Positions 1 to 11,747 of a stretch of DNA of 64,000 nt are shown here, piece by piece; positions within the stretch are counted from its first letter, which is position 1; each line of letters begins with the position of its first letter. The translations under genes were made by a program, and so were the position numbers. Source of the DNA: Elephas maximus indicus (Eukaryota; Chordata; Mammalia; Proboscidea; Elephantidae); assembly GCF_024166365.1 (NCBI RefSeq), contig NC_064819.1, forward strand, positions 115,984,293-116,048,292, in the 5' to 3' direction. The notes below the pieces were generated by a model, which was not told the origin of the DNA, did no database searches, and was given only the letters and a program-made list of their open reading frames with translations.

Positions 1-497
1 AAAGATTTCACCTTGAAGACTAAGGAGCGCCTGACCCAAGCCGAGGTGTTTTCAAATGCCTCACATGCATGCGAAAGCTGGGCAATGAATAAGGAAGACC
101 AATGAAGAATTGACACCTTTGAATTGTGGTGTTGGTGAAGGATATTAAATATACCAGGGACTGCCAGAAGAATGAACATATCTGTCTCGGAAGAAGTAAA
201 ACCAGAATGTTCCTTAGAAGCAAGGATGGCAAGACTATATCTCACAAATTTTGGGCATGTTATCAGGAGGGGCCAGTCCCTGGAGAAGGACATAATGCTT
301 GGTAAAGTAGAGGGTCACCAAAAAAAAAAAAGGAAGACCCTCAATGAGATGGGTTGACACAGTGGCTGCAATAATAGGCTCAAGCATAATGAGTGTGAGG
401 ATGGCACAGGATCCAGCAGTGTTGCGCTCTGTTGTATACAGGGTCTCTATGAGTCAGAACCGACTCAACGGCACCTAACAACCACAGCAGCAACAAA
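1..497 (+). mobile_element. RTE-clade LINE, degraded 3' end
   Basis: Broken reverse-transcriptase open reading frame plus 3' tail of an RTE-type (BovB-like) LINE. Translating 172-357 gives the C-terminal signature of this clade: a PECSLEARMARLYLTNFGHV stretch followed by SLEKDIMLGKVEG. The frame is broken after an A-rich run at 320-331, so it is inactive. The tail near 448-497 (ATGAGTCAGAACCGACTC, then GGCACCTAACAAC with a CAA-rich end) is nearly the tail of the AfroSINEs in this window. The element runs off the left edge, so its 5' extent is unknown. Identification is by protein pattern and shared tail. Confidence 0.75.
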
Positions 498-572
498 CCC
501 CTACAGAGCAGTTCTACTCTGTAACACATGGGGTCACCATGAGTCGAAATTGACTGGACAGTAACAGGTTGA
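498..572 (+). mobile_element. AfroSINE 3' fragment
   Basis: Only the distal part is present: the GAGCAGTTCTACTCTGTAAC block followed by GGGTCACCATGAGTCGAAAT and a GACAGTAACAGGTT end. It abuts the RTE tail directly, so it either inserted into that tail or is a truncated copy. Confidence 0.65.
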
Positions 573-1120
573 GTCATTTTATTATTTTCAGAACTCAAGC
601 TTCTAATATAACTATGGAAAAATATCAATCAATCAAATACATATTCCAAAATTGTTAACATGTTTTCTCAATAGCAGCTGGGAGAGGTTTTATTTATGCT
701 TTCACAATGCTTGGCACCCATTCCTGCCCTCTCTCTTCTTATGTTTTTCCCACTCCCCTGCTTCCTTTAGGTGTTAGCTATAAATTTCCCTCATCCTAGA
801 AAACCTCTCTGACTAAAATCATGCTCTGACTAGTACTGGCTTTCCCTTTCTACCCACTTCCCTTTTAGACTGTTTCAAGCATTTCCAGTATAAGTGAGTT
901 TCAGCCCTGTGTGCACTGCTTCCCTAATTAAATACATATTGCCAAATGGCAAAGGAATTTGACTTCAATTTCATCACATCAGTAAGTCCCACAGTGGCTA
1001 GTACAATATATGAGTTTATACAGGTAACACACACACTTAGAATACTGCGTGGCCCAGAGAAGCCCTTAATATATGTTAGCTATTTATCATTATGATTTCC
1101 GGTAGTGCTCAATGTGCCAG

Positions 1121-1285
1121 AGCCCTGGTGGCTTAGTGGTTAAGAGCTATGGCTGCTCACCGAAAGGTTGGCAGTTCGAATCCACCAGCTGTTCCTTGGA
1201 AACCCTATAGGGCAGACCTACTCTGTCCTTATAGGGTCACTAAGAGTTGGAATCAACTCCATGGCAATGAGTTTGGTTTTTGAGC
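1121..1285 (+). mobile_element. AfroSINE, near full length
   Basis: Intact layout: GAGCCCTGGTGGCTTAGTGG head (tRNA-like A box), GTTGGCAGTTCGAATCCACC (B box), the GGGCAGACCTACTCTGTCC body, then AGGGTCACTAAGAGTTGGAA and a GTTTGG-type tail. It is the first of three adjacent copies. The tRNA-like part lacks a functional anticodon context, so it is not a tRNA gene. Confidence 0.85.
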
Positions 1286-1290
1286 TTATA

Positions 1291-1386
1291 CCACGAAAAC
1301 CCAGTGCCGTCAAGTCTCATAGCGACCCTATAGGACGGAGTAGAACTGCCCCATAGAGTTTCCAAGGAGCGCCTGGCGGATTTTGA
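1291..1386 (-). mobile_element. AfroSINE 3' half, inverted
   Basis: Reverse-complement AfroSINE tail (CAGTGCCGTCAAGTCTCATA, then GCGACCCTATAGGACGGAG) and body, ending near the GGAGCGCCTGGCGGATTTT position. The tRNA-like head is missing. It faces the copy at 1121-1285. Confidence 0.75.
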
Positions 1387-1424
1387 TTTTGAGCTTATAG
1401 TGTTGAATATAAGCAATACCTGTT

Positions 1425-1564
1425 GCTGTTAATTCCAACTCATAGAGCCCCCACAGGACACAGTAGAACTGCCCTATAGGGCTTCCAAGGAGTGGCTGGT
1501 GGATTTGAACTGCCAACCTTTTGGTTAGCAGCCAAGAGCTTAACCACTGGGTCACCAGGGCTCC
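1425..1564 (-). mobile_element. AfroSINE, inverted
   Basis: Reverse-complement AfroSINE. The tail begins GTTAATTCCAACTCATAGAG, followed by TAGAACTGCCCTATAGGGC, the inverted B box (TTTGAACTGCCAACCTTTTG) and the head ending CACCAGGGCTCC. It is nearly complete. Confidence 0.8.
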
Positions 1565-2523
1565 AAATATAAGCAATATGTACCTAGAAAAAGTTTGTAT
1601 ATTCATGCATAATTCATCCACATATTTGATTCTGATTGTAGAGCTCCACTCTCCTATGATTAAGCTGCACACATGAGGAAGTTATACACATTTAAAAACC
1701 AGGTTAAATAAAGAGACATAGCAAATATTCACATTTTCATCAGTTACTGTGAGTTCTAAAAGTTCACAAGTTGTCATCACAGCAAAATCATAACCTGGCT
1801 CAATCAAATGCAATACTTCATTATTTTTATGTATTTCTTTCCTCAGAAAAAAGCAAAATTTTTTTTTCAATTATCATAAAACTTTTAAAAGCATCTATAA
1901 TTTTTAATGTCTGGACATGAGTCAGGGTATGGGCCTATGTCCTTGTGTGATTTTTACCAATAAACCTGAGGAATCAATGAAAAAGATGATGCTTAAGTCA
2001 TTTCTGATGATGGGGGCTAGCAGTAAACGCAGAAGTGAAGTGGTGGAAGAGAAGAACTCAAAATTAGAACACAGAAGAGCTTACTTGGCTTTTGCCCTAA
2101 CCCAGCCTTAGGCAAGTCACTTCTATCTGAGCCCTAACTCCATCTGTAGAATGAGAGGCCCAGCACATGGTGTCTTATGTCCGCCCAGTTCTAATACGGG
2201 GCTTAAGCTTCTAAAGTCCTCATACAGAAGAGACAGAACTGATTGTTGAACCCAGTTCTTCTTCCTTAAAGTTGATGACTTTAGATAAATTGCATTTTGA
2301 AAATATAGAATGTATCACTCTAAAACTACATTATAGATTTTTTTTTTCTCTCAGACCTTGGCAGGGGGTGGGGAGATTGGCAGCACTCAGCATCTCTCAA
2401 GCTCTTGTGTACTTGTTTAAGGATTATGACTTAAGGTTCCTTAGGAAATTACAAAATTATTCCAAAATGTCCTATCTTGATGGTTGGCCTTGGCTAGAGA
2501 AGGTTGCAGCAAACCCCAGATCA

Positions 2524-2750
2524 GGGTTTCTCAACCTCAGTACTACTAACATTTTGAACTGGATGAGTCTTTGTTATGGAAGCTGTCCTATGTGTTGTTG
2601 ATTATTTAGCAGCATTGCTGGCCTCTTCCTACCAGGTGCCAGTAGCACCTGAACTCCTGTTCCACTAGTTGTAACAACTGAAAAAGGTCTCCAGACATTT
2701 CCAAATGTCCTCCAGGGGTCAAGATCACTCCCTGTCAAGGACCACTGCCC
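2524..2750 (-). mobile_element. MER5A hAT-Charlie DNA transposon remnant
   Basis: Opens with CAGGGTTTCTCAACCTCAGT and closes with AAGGACCACTG, the terminal inverted repeats of MER5A-type elements. Internal blocks such as GTTTAGCAGCA-like, GGCCTCTTCCTACCAGGTGC and GTCTCCAGACATTTCCAAAT are characteristic. It is an old non-autonomous fossil with no coding capacity. Confidence 0.75.
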
Positions 2751-2983
2751 ACCACACATTGTATTTGTTTCCTTCCCTTTCTGTCCATTTTCTCACTTTC
2801 TCTCTTTCTTCATCTCTTTCCTCCATCTGATCTCTTTTTTTCTCTTCCTCTTATTCTTCTCCCTGACTTTTTCTGTCTCTACTACATGTGATTTCGTTTT
2901 GCCACTGTCCAAACCACTGACCATTACAAGTCAGAGAAAAGCGGTACTCTGGGCCATTGTGAACTCATGAACACTCATTGTGT

Positions 2984-3235
2984 GGCTTTTGAGCTAAGGG
3001 AACAGCTTTAGAGTCAAAGTTGAGCTCAAATCCTGTTTCTGTAATTTACCAGGTCCGTGACAATTTGGGAAAGTCGTTTAGTGTCGTTGTGCTTTGGTTT
3101 CCGCATCTGGAACCAAACTAGAGTAATAATGCCTCTTTCACAAAGACCTTGTGAAGATTAAACTGAGATAAACTACTTAATGTGCTTAGCACAGGACGTG
3201 ATACATGGTGAAGTCTCATACAGGGAACTATTATT
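2984..3235 (+). mobile_element. MIR SINE
   Basis: Diverged but nearly full-length MIR. Diagnostic stretches are a GAGCTCAAATCCTG box, TTGGGAAAGTCGTTTA, a TTTCCGCATCTGGAA block, GAAGATTAAACTGAGATAA and GTGCTTAGCACAGGACGTG. This is an ancient mammal-wide element. Confidence 0.65.
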
Positions 3236-5445
3236 TAATAATATTAGGTTACTAGAGAAAGAAGCTACAGTCAATCACAGTGAAGAGATTTTAAGAGTAG
3301 AAGAGCCCATAATAAAAATTAAAGGATTATTGTGGTTAGTTGTCAAAATGGAATCTAATCAATTTAAGCCAAATAAATGTGGGAGTGAAGGGCAGAGTTA
3401 GTGAGTCCTTCTTCCCAGTTAAACCCACAAACTGCTAATTTAATGGAGGTGTCTGTAATGTAACCAATTCACGTAAGAACAGTTGTATTTATTCTCAAAT
3501 GTAAGTTGTGGCACTAGAGATTTTTATGCAATAATCATTCCAGGAAAAAAAAAAAAATAGTTCCTTTCCTCTGTTGAAGAATAAAATGTTGGTTGGAAAC
3601 AATAATTTAATTCACCAAATAGTATTTAGATAAAATTTTTATAACACTCTGATTTCAAAAGGCTAGAGCTGGTATGTTGCTTCTCGTCAGACCTAATATG
3701 ACTTAAAACGTTCTGGATCTCTAGTCTGCCTTTTTAGCCAAAGTTATTTTTTCTTTGGAGTTGCTTGGGCAAAAGGTCACTTTGGAGTCAACTTCATCAC
3801 ATTCTCTAAAATTAAGTTTCTCATTTTCTAACACTGTTCTCATAATTAGAGCTGAAATGAAAAGTATTTGTACAAATAACATCATGGTGATTAATAAGAA
3901 AGAGTTGTTGCCCCAAGACAGCAGGTTAAGCATATGCCATAGTCACACTTTCATTACAGGTTTGTGATAACTGGAAAAGTTCCTGCCAAGTAAAGCTGTA
4001 AGTCCTGGGACTGAACCCTTCTGGCATTACGAAGTAACTGCCCAGTTGCTGCCTGCCTAGCTCTCTCTCTGAGCTATATTTTCACAGCAGGGCTTAGAAG
4101 AGCTGACTTTAAACACTCAGTCATACCCAATCACAAAATCCAGCTCTGGAGTTCTGAGACCCAGGGAGGTGAAAAGACCAGCCAAGGGCAGATAAGCGGC
4201 ACTGGTGACCAGGCCCAAACTAGCTCCCTCATCGGTTCACAGTCCAACGTGTTTTGCTTTCCTTGGTTCAAGGGCAAAAAGCTAAAAAGTTGGTAGGAAC
4301 TGTGACCCTGGAGATAAGCTTCCACTAGTGAGTACATAAATCAAGACACGACACAATGGACCAGCTAATTCTTTGTTTCCGGGGGCTGTTGCAGGGTGAG
4401 ACTTTATAGGAGAAAGTCACTACTGGCAGAATATGGAACAGTTTCTCTATTAAGAAACTTAGAATCTGGAATCTCAGGACCTCATATGGACCAAATATGC
4501 CCCTCTCCCACACATATATGCATTTAATTTACTAATCATTAATAATTTTTATTAAAAAAAAAAAAACTCCTAAGCAAAATTTTTTAGAACTGGGGCATCT
4601 AAGTACAAGGTAGAATGTGGTATGCTACTTAAGGTTTAGCTTAGGAACTAAAATACTATTTTATCTAATTCAATAGTAAAGGCTATGAACTCTTCTTATC
4701 CTGTGGTGTTCCACTCCCTTTAGTAAGACAGGCAACTCCTTCTGAGCAATTTCCTACTTTATCTTTGTATCTGCCTGATGCATTACAAAAATTAGGCACT
4801 TGATAAATATTTACTGAAAGAATGGGTCTCACAACATTAGATGACTTCAGAAGCTGCAAATATCATCTAACTCAAGTTCCAATTTTAACTCCCCAGAAGT
4901 TTGCAGATAGTTTTCCTGTTGAAAACGCCAAATTTTATGTATTGACCAAAGTTCTCAAGGAAATCCAGTGAGATGATTAAGAATTGACAGCCAATACTAA
5001 CTTGGGTCTTAAAATATATTCAGCCTTTGTTTACGTTGTGCTTCCAGGGTTAATAAAAACATTTCACAGTACAGCAGGGAAAGAACATACTTTGTGCTTT
5101 CTTCGTAATACTCGTGAAAGTTTTACAGAGAATCTTCACATTCCTTTGCAGTTCAAGAAAGATCTGGAAAGGATTGTTTCTTTATTTGTTGTGTGATTAT
5201 TTAACCACTGAAAAAATTCTGAAACTCCTCAAAGGAAGTCTAACTTTGGGTGTGATCACTGAATAAATCTTCTGCAAAGAATTTCTTTAGGGATTAAACA
5301 AATATCCTTCAATAAATAAAGTTCCTTTTCTTACAGAGTGTAATTACTGTGATATTGCATCTACTCACAGAAACAGATAACTTATGCACTGCATGGAAAC
5401 ATGGGCTCAGTAAATGTGTACAATTTCCCAATCTTGAAAAAATAA

Positions 5446-5600
5446 AAACAAAACTCGTTGCCGTCGTGTCCATTCTGACTCATAGCGACCCTAGAGGACA
5501 GAGAACTGCCCATAGGGTTTCCAAGGAGTGGCTGGTGGATTTAGACTGCTGACCTTTTGTTTAGCAGCCCAGCTCTTAACCATTGTGCCACCAAGGCTCT
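5446..5600 (-). mobile_element. AfroSINE, inverted
   Basis: Reverse-complement copy: GTTGCCGTCGTGTCCATTCT tail, GACTCATAGCGACCC, GGTTTCCAAGGAGTGGCTGG, inverted B box, and a head ending GTGCCACCAAGGCTC. It is close to full length. Confidence 0.8.
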
Positions 5601-5734
5601 ATTCCCCAGTCAGAACATACTTAGATACAGAAATAATGGGAACTTCCACATAAATTTCTCAACGGCAGTCCTTTGTGATGATTAATCTGCTAAACTCACA
5701 ATGCAATATCAAGTTGAGCACCTGGAGTAGAATC

Positions 5735-5975
5735 ACAGAATCATGGCATTGTCAAGGTCTCCCTGCCCAGTGCTGCACAGGGGCAGACCCAGCGGTATCC
5801 CACCTATGAAAGAGGTCATCCAGCTCTGCTTGCATCCTGCAGTGACTGGGAGACCATCATCATCAAAGATGCCTTGTCCAATAGTTCAGATTTTTAGAAA
5901 TTTTTTTCTCACACTGAATTACAATCACCATCCTGCTAACATTTCCCTATTGATCTTCATCCTATGTCTGTAGAG
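5735..5975. mobile_element. Probable CR1/L3 LINE remnant
   Basis: The stretch around 5770-5890 (short spaced TCC/CAGCTCTGCTTGCA and GACTGGGAGACCATCATCAT blocks, then a TTTTTCTCACACTGAA segment) resembles the 3' part of ancient CR1/L3 LINEs. Divergence is high, and the assignment rests on general resemblance only. Confidence 0.4.
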
Positions 5976-6834
5976 CAAAAAAGAATTATTTCACCTAAAA
6001 TGTTTTGAACACATTTGGGCCATTCACTTTGCTTTATGCTGGTGATACAGCAGTGAAAACAAGGCAAGTGTCTACTTTTGCCTACACTTCTCCCTCTTCC
6101 CCAAACACTGGAAGACAGTTACATCCCAAAGTTTTTTCTGCTCTAGTGCGACATTTCAGTTGGCTCAACTCATTCTCCCTTGACCTGAATTCCAGGATTT
6201 TCTTTAATCTGGTTGGCTGTCTTGTAGAGATCGTTTGGTTTATCAGTGACAGTCTTAAAGCAGGCCACCCCAATTCTCTGGACCTGAACTCATATTATTT
6301 ACTAATGCAACCTGGGGTTCCACTCACTAAATGGGTTTATAAGTTTTAACAAGTTGTTGGGGAATGGTCCTGATGCGTTCACCATATTCCAAGGAACCAT
6401 AATGACATGAGTGGCAGAAAACTGTAGGTCTTTCCATGTGTTCCTCTGTCACTCTATGATTTCCCCTCCATACTCACGTTTTTGTTACTTTCATCCTTGT
6501 TAAATTACAGCTTTTGGAATTTGTTCCAGAGTACCAGCCTGTAGAAATATTTTTGAATCTTCAGCCTATAACCCAGTGTATTGACCATTCTCTCCAATGT
6601 TCAGTAGCCAAAAATAATGAGTATGTCTTCTAATTCTTCATCTAAGACACCATTTTTTTTTTTTTTAATATTAGAAAGACTAAGACTAAGGAAAAAGTCC
6701 TGTGACAAACCGTTGAAGCTATTGACTCAAATTGGTTTTCAGTAATTAATCAACCCCTTTGGGAGAGAATAGTTCAAATAACTGCAATACTGAGATGGTA
6801 ACATAGTGAGTGGTTTCCTTATGCTAGAAGCCTT

Positions 6835-7022
6835 GCTAAGCATTTTACATATATTAATTTAATCATCGTGACTGTCCGTATGTAATAGTTATTGCCATTA
6901 AATGTTACATATGAAGAAATCGAAACTCAGAGACGTTAGGTAATTTTCCCAATGCCCAAGAGTGTAAGTGGCTAAGCTGAGATTCACACATGTCTGTCCC
7001 ATTCCAAAGTCCATGGTCCTCA
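6835..7022 (-). mobile_element. MIR SINE, inverted
   Basis: Carries the inverted MIR series: an AAGCATTTTACATATATTAA-type 3' part, ATGAAGAAATCGAAACTCAG, a GGTAATTTTCCCAATGCCCA block and AAGTGGCTAAGCTGAGATTC. Confidence 0.6.
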
Positions 7023-7294
7023 TCAAAAAGAAAGACTGCTTCCAATTACCATGGCATTACTCAACCCAGTCTGGAGAGCCAATGAAAAACTTTTGAAATG
7101 TCTTCATGAGCTTCACAGTATGTCTCTAGTACTTGGTCCAGTAAATGTGTAGCAAAAGAAAATGAGAACACTTGATAAGATTCATTCTTCCTGAATTCAT
7201 ACTCAGATCTTCTCTTTCCCTTCCAGAGTTCAATATAAGCTGCACATTGACAACCTGAAGTATCATTTTTCTGGGGAAATAATAGTATGATTTC

Positions 7295-7455
7295 TTCTGG
7301 TGGCACAGTGCTTAAGAGCTATGGCTTCAAACCAAAAGGCCAGCAGCTGGAATCCATCAGCCACTCTTTGAAACCCTAAGGGACATTGCTACTCTATTCT
7401 ATAGGGTCACAATGAGTTGCCATCGACTCCACAACAACAGGTTTGGCTTGGTTTA
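7295..7455 (+). mobile_element. AfroSINE
   Basis: Head CTGGTGGCACAGTGCTTAAG, degraded B box (AGCAGCTGGAATCCATC), body and tail (AGGGTCACAATGAGTTGCC, then CAACAGGTTTGGCTTGG). It is complete but diverged. Confidence 0.8.
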
Positions 7456-7539
7456 TATATATATACTCATCTTTCCCCCTTTTCTGAAAAATGGAGTGTT
7501 TTCCAGACTCCACTATGAGGCATTGCTTCCATTCTGAAT

Positions 7540-7962
7540 TTTTTTTTTTTTAATCGTACTTTAGATGAAGGTTTATGGAACAAACGAGCTTCTCGTTAAA
7601 CAGTCAATTGTTTTGTGACATTGTTTACCAACCCCACGACATGTCAACACTCTCCCCTTCTCGACCTCGGGTTCCCTATTACCAGCTTTCCTGTCCTCTC
7701 CTGCCTTCTTGTCCTTGTCCCTGGGCTGGCGTGCTCATTTAGTCCCATCTTGTTTTACTGGCCTGTCTAATCTTTAGCTGAAAGGTGAACCTCAGGAGTG
7801 ACTTCATTACTGAGTTAAAAGGGCATCTGGGGGCCACACTCTCAGTTCTTCTCCAGCCTCTGTCAGGCCTGTAAGTCTGTTTTTTTGTTGTTTTTTTGTG
7901 AGTTAGAATTTTGTTCTACATTTTTCTCCAGCTCTGTCCAGGACCCTCTACTGTGATCCCTA
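7540..7962 (-). mobile_element. L1 LINE 3' end, inverted, with target-site duplication
   Basis: 5'-truncated L1 3' end in reverse orientation: a poly-T start, then GTACTTTAGATGAAGG and later GTTCTACATTTTTCTCCAGC. The reverse complement of the latter recurs in the copies at 9627-10255 and 59516-60222, so all three belong to one family. TTCCATTCTGAAT at 7527-7539 and TTCCATTCTGCAT at 7963-7975 form a 12/13 target-site duplication, which fixes both ends. No reverse-transcriptase domain is present in this short piece. Confidence 0.7.
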
Positions 7963-8397
7963 TTCCATTCTGCATATTTTATCAAAGATTACTGTCCATA
8001 GTTTCAAGATCACAACTGGAAACACTTATAATTATATTAGGTTGTAATTCTTCTAGACTTAGATGCTTGAACTCTTTCAAAGTGACTAACTAGGTACTAA
8101 CAATTAATATGATATCCTCTTCCCCCAAGCTGTATTCTTATCCTTTCTTTGTTTGCTTTCTTCCAAGATCATATTCCTAAAAACTTTTTGTTGTTGTTGT
8201 TATTGTTAGCATCTCTCAAAGGATTGAGGTCAATTCTCTAAAACTTACCCCAGAGAGCTGAGATTTGGCTGCAACCTGTTCAGAAAAGAACACTTGCATT
8301 TTAAACTTTTCATGAATTATTATTTGATGCTTTCATAAATGTCAGAAAGTCCATTTTTAAGGGACAGATTTGAACCACCCGGGAAAGTCTCCTCTGT

Positions 8398-8462
8398 TTA
8401 TAAATGAGAAAACTGAGACCTGGAAAGTTAAAGGACTTGCTCATGGTGACATAGCTGCTAAA
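8398..8462 (-). mobile_element. MIR core fragment
   Basis: Short inverted MIR piece carrying AATGAGAAAACTGAGACCTG and GACTTGCTCATGGTGACATA. Confidence 0.5.
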
Positions 8463-9114
8463 GGAAAAAATGGTCCTATGTTAAAGAAATAAAAAAAGCC
8501 ATAAAATGAATATCATTCTCTATTTTTATTAAGATGTATAAACATGAATTTTAGAAAATAGTTCTATTGTAATGCTAATTTCTCCCAAATGTCCCTTGTA
8601 CTTAAGAGAAACTTCAGCTCTGATGTTATACATTGTACATGTTTATTCATGCTTTAAAGGTTATATTTCTGCTCTATACCTTTCCAATTCTTTATTTGCA
8701 AATTTTTCCTCACAGATATGTATTGGTCTGTTGGCTACATTTTGAAACCAAATTGTTTAGTATTCTCCCTCTTTGAGATTGCTCCTTCTTAAAGCAATAG
8801 CATGGAAAATGTCTACAATGATGGAAATACCTGTCCCCCTCCCTGCCCCACACACATTACTCATGGCAGGGAAGACACACACCTCTCACATTTCGTATGA
8901 GAAATATCCATTGTATTGGAAACAATTGTTCTGTAGCTGTGTGCATCACTTACTCCAACCCCTCCCCACCTTCCATTCCTAATCCTCTTTACGTTCATGA
9001 GATAAAAATTTGAAAAACCATTTTACCATTATGTCCTCTTGTCCACTCCATACCCCCACAATTAAACAAAAGAGGTTAAGACCTTCAGAACATCTAAGAT
9101 ACCTAACGGAATTC

Positions 9115-9303
9115 CTTACCAGTTACCAGTTGCCATCAGGTTGTTTCCAACTCATGGTGACCTACGTGAGTCAGGGCAGAATTGTGCTCCAGAGGGTTTT
9201 TTGGTAGTTGATTTTTTAGAAGTAGATAGCCAGACCTTTCTTCTCAGGTGCTTGTGGGTAGACTTGAACTTCTGACCTTTCAGTTAGCAGCCAAAATTCC
9301 TAC
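9115..9303 (-). mobile_element. AfroSINE, long-body variant, inverted
   Basis: Tail AGTTGCCATCAGGTTGTTTC at the left, then CTCATGGTGACCTACGTGAG and a longer middle segment (AGAAGTAGATAGCCAGACC) absent from the short copies, then an inverted B box and a head cut short near AGCAGCC. It belongs with the longer copies at 57504 and 61645. Confidence 0.7.
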
Positions 9304-9542
9304 TGGTCTTCAAAAGTCCAAGAAAAGATAGGAGTTTTCACAACTGGTTATTTTTATTCTCACAATGATTTCAAGTAAATACTGCTTTACATATTCACAA
9401 ATGTACCACTGATTAAACCTTATGGGTAAAGTAAGAAATGCTGTTTCCTTTTTAGTGTTTGCCTTAATCTATGTAATTACGAAGAGTCAATCTAGAGATA
9501 TTTCCAATCTCATTTAATTTTTTTGAAAACACTTTTGTGCAA

Positions 9543-10392
9543 ACATGGTGCAAATAGTTAAACCCTGAGCTACTAACCAAATGTTGGTGGTTTGAACCCA
9601 CCCAAAGGCTCTTCAGAAGAAAAGGCCAGTGGTCTCTTACTGCCAGAGTAAAGGAGAATGAAAAAAACAGAAGACTCAAGGAAGCACTCAGTCCGGTGGA
9701 CCACATGAACCACAGCCTACAGGACCCTGAGAGCAGAAAAACTATAAATGTGCCCAGCTACTGCTACTGACCACCCTGACTAAGATCACAGCAGAGGGTC
9801 CCAGACAGAGCGGGAGAAAAATTGTAAAACAAAAAATCAAATTCACACAAAAGATCAGACTTATCGGCCTGACAGACTGGAGGAACCCAGAGACTATCGC
9901 CCTAAGACACCCTTCTGAATAGGAACTGAAGCCATTCCAGGAGACCACCTTTCAGCCAAACCATAGACAGCCCCACAAACTAAACAATAACATCTGAAAG
10001 AAACATGTTCCTTAGAACAACCAATTATATGAGATCAAAAGGGCGATATTTGCCCAATAGCAAAGATGAGAGGCAGAAAGGGATAGAAAATCAGGAGAAA
10101 GGAAACAGGGAACCTAGGAGGGAGATAGAGTACTGACACATTGTGGGGAATGAAACCAATGCCACAAAACACTTTATGTATGAACGATGGAATGAGAAAC
10201 TAATTTGCTCTGTAGACGTTCACCTAACGCACGATAAAAATTAAAATAAATAAAGAGAAGAACAAAGGCTTGGCAATTGCTTTCAAAAGGTCACAGCCAT
10301 AAAAACCCTGTGGCACTCAGTTCTACTCTGAAACACTTGGGGTTGCCATGAGTTGGAATCAATTTAATAGCAATTGGTTTGGTTTGGAATTT
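9543..10392 (+). mobile_element. AfroSINE split by an L1 insertion
   Basis: The head and B box occupy 9543-9626 (GTGGTTTGAACCCACCC visible). The body and tail resume at 10256-10392 (AGGCTTGGCAATTGCTTTCA, then GGGGTTGCCATGAGTTGGAA and TTGGTTTGGTTTGG). The break falls inside the long-body segment. The two parts join to one ordinary AfroSINE once the intervening 629 bp are disregarded. Confidence 0.75.
9627..10255 (+). mobile_element. 5'-truncated L1 3' end nested in an AfroSINE
   Basis: The insertion ends in an A-rich tail (AAAAATTAAAATAAATAAA) just after TTCACCTAACGCACGAT. It is bounded by AGAAGAAAAGGC at 9615-9626 and AGAAGAACAAAGGC at 10256-10269, an imperfect target-site duplication. Its centre (GAGGGTCCCAGACAGAGCGG then GGAGAAAAATTGTAAAAC) matches the reverse complement of 7540-7962. 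No open coding frame remains, so this is 3'-UTR-like L1 sequence. Confidence 0.7.
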
Positions 10393-10758
10393 TTATAGTG
10401 TAAACATTAGGACTTCTGATTTTGTTTCCCCGTACCAAGATCACTAACACTTAGCCGGTATCAACGTGTATAAATTTGAGAGCATATGCATGAACTGAAA
10501 TCCCACACAGCCAACAGTAGTTTTTGTTTTTCCAATCTGGTGTTAAAAATACCTAACTCAGCTTCTCAAAAAATATGATCATGAGAAAGCTTCAAGACGG
10601 AACGATGTTAGGAGAATAAGAAGTTGGTCTGTCACAGCAAAAATTTGAAAGGTTGTGTTATATCAATCAACCAGGTCAACAATGATGGGCAAGAGGTGGG
10701 GGCAGTTCGATATATAGAATCAGTCAGGGCCCCTTTTCCTCTCTTCCTTCACCTGCGT

Positions 10759-10965
10759 ATGGAGTCCCTAGGTGGCATACACAGTTAAGAACTCCACTAA
10801 TAACTGAAAAGCCTATCAAGAGGTGCCTTGTAAGAAAGGCCTGGTGATCTGCTTCTGAAAGGTCACAGCCTTGAAAACTCTATGGAGTACAGCTCTGCTG
10901 TGGCACACAAAGGGTCACCATGAGTCGAAGTCAACTCAATAGCAACAGGTTTAGGTTTTGTTTTG
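10759..10965 (+). mobile_element. AfroSINE, long-body variant
   Basis: Starts TATGGAGTCCCTAGGTGGCA. It includes the long middle (AAGGCCTGGTGATCTGCTTC) and ends GGGTCACCATGAGTCGAAGT, CAACTCAATAGCAACAGG and a TTTGG-rich tail. The B box is badly eroded. Confidence 0.75.
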
Positions 10966-11329
10966 GCTTTGCCTGTTTGTAAATTCAGATTAAAGATAAC
11001 CCTGGAAAAGCTGAATAATTCAAAAATACTGTCTTCTTAATTTCAGAAGGAAAGAAGAGGGCATCATGGTAGTGCAAAGAAAGCCCTGAGTTCTAGTCAG
11101 AAGACCTAATTTAGGATTCCCACCTCTACTTTCTAATCAGGCACTTATGAAAGGCCCCAATTGATGGAGACCTCCACTTCCCTGACTCTCAGCTCAAAAT
11201 GCCTCAAGGCATTTCCCTGTATCCAAAGCAAAAGATGTTTGTTGCTTTGTAAACAACAAAATTTCTCTGTTTACAGAGGAACATTATCACATATATCCTT
11301 CCACCAGGCTTATTTTAATGAATTCTCAC

Positions 11330-11432
11330 CATCATTCCCATTTCATAGCTCAGGACATCGAGGTGCAGGCAATTAAATAGCTCGCCCAACCATCCAAAAC
11401 CGAGAAGGTCAGGACCAGGACTTGAATTAGCA
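11330..11432 (-). mobile_element. MIR fragment, inverted
   Basis: Diverged inverted MIR: CCCATTTCATAGCTCAGGAC, then TAAATAGCTCGCCCAACC and GGACCAGGACTTGAATT. Confidence 0.5.
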
Positions 11433-11747
11433 TTATTGAATCCTAATTCAAAGTCTTGGTTTTTCTACTTTATTATTTTTGTGTTTGGGGAAGAGGAGAA
11501 AGGGAAACCCAGGCCAACCGTGTAAAGGAAAAAGAAAAAACGGTCTGTCAGGCAGTTGCAGAGATAGCTGTAAAGCCTTAAATCATAGGTGCCAAAGTGG
11601 AGGATAAGGGAAGGAATAAGGAATAAAGGAAAGGCCTAAGAAATTGTGATAATTCTTCATTATATTTTGAGAGTAATAATTATATTTTGAGAGTGCTAAT
11701 AGTTGGCTTTAATTTAATGTAGTATTTTTCCAAATATTAAAAGGGGG

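Noticed and set aside
172..357. 61-codon open frame at the left edge as a host gene
   Set aside because: It is the C-terminal fragment of an RTE reverse transcriptase, broken by an A-run.
1121..1195. tRNA gene suggested by A- and B-box-like sequence
   Set aside because: This is the tRNA-derived head of an AfroSINE. The same layout recurs at many sites with SINE bodies and tails and no intact cloverleaf.
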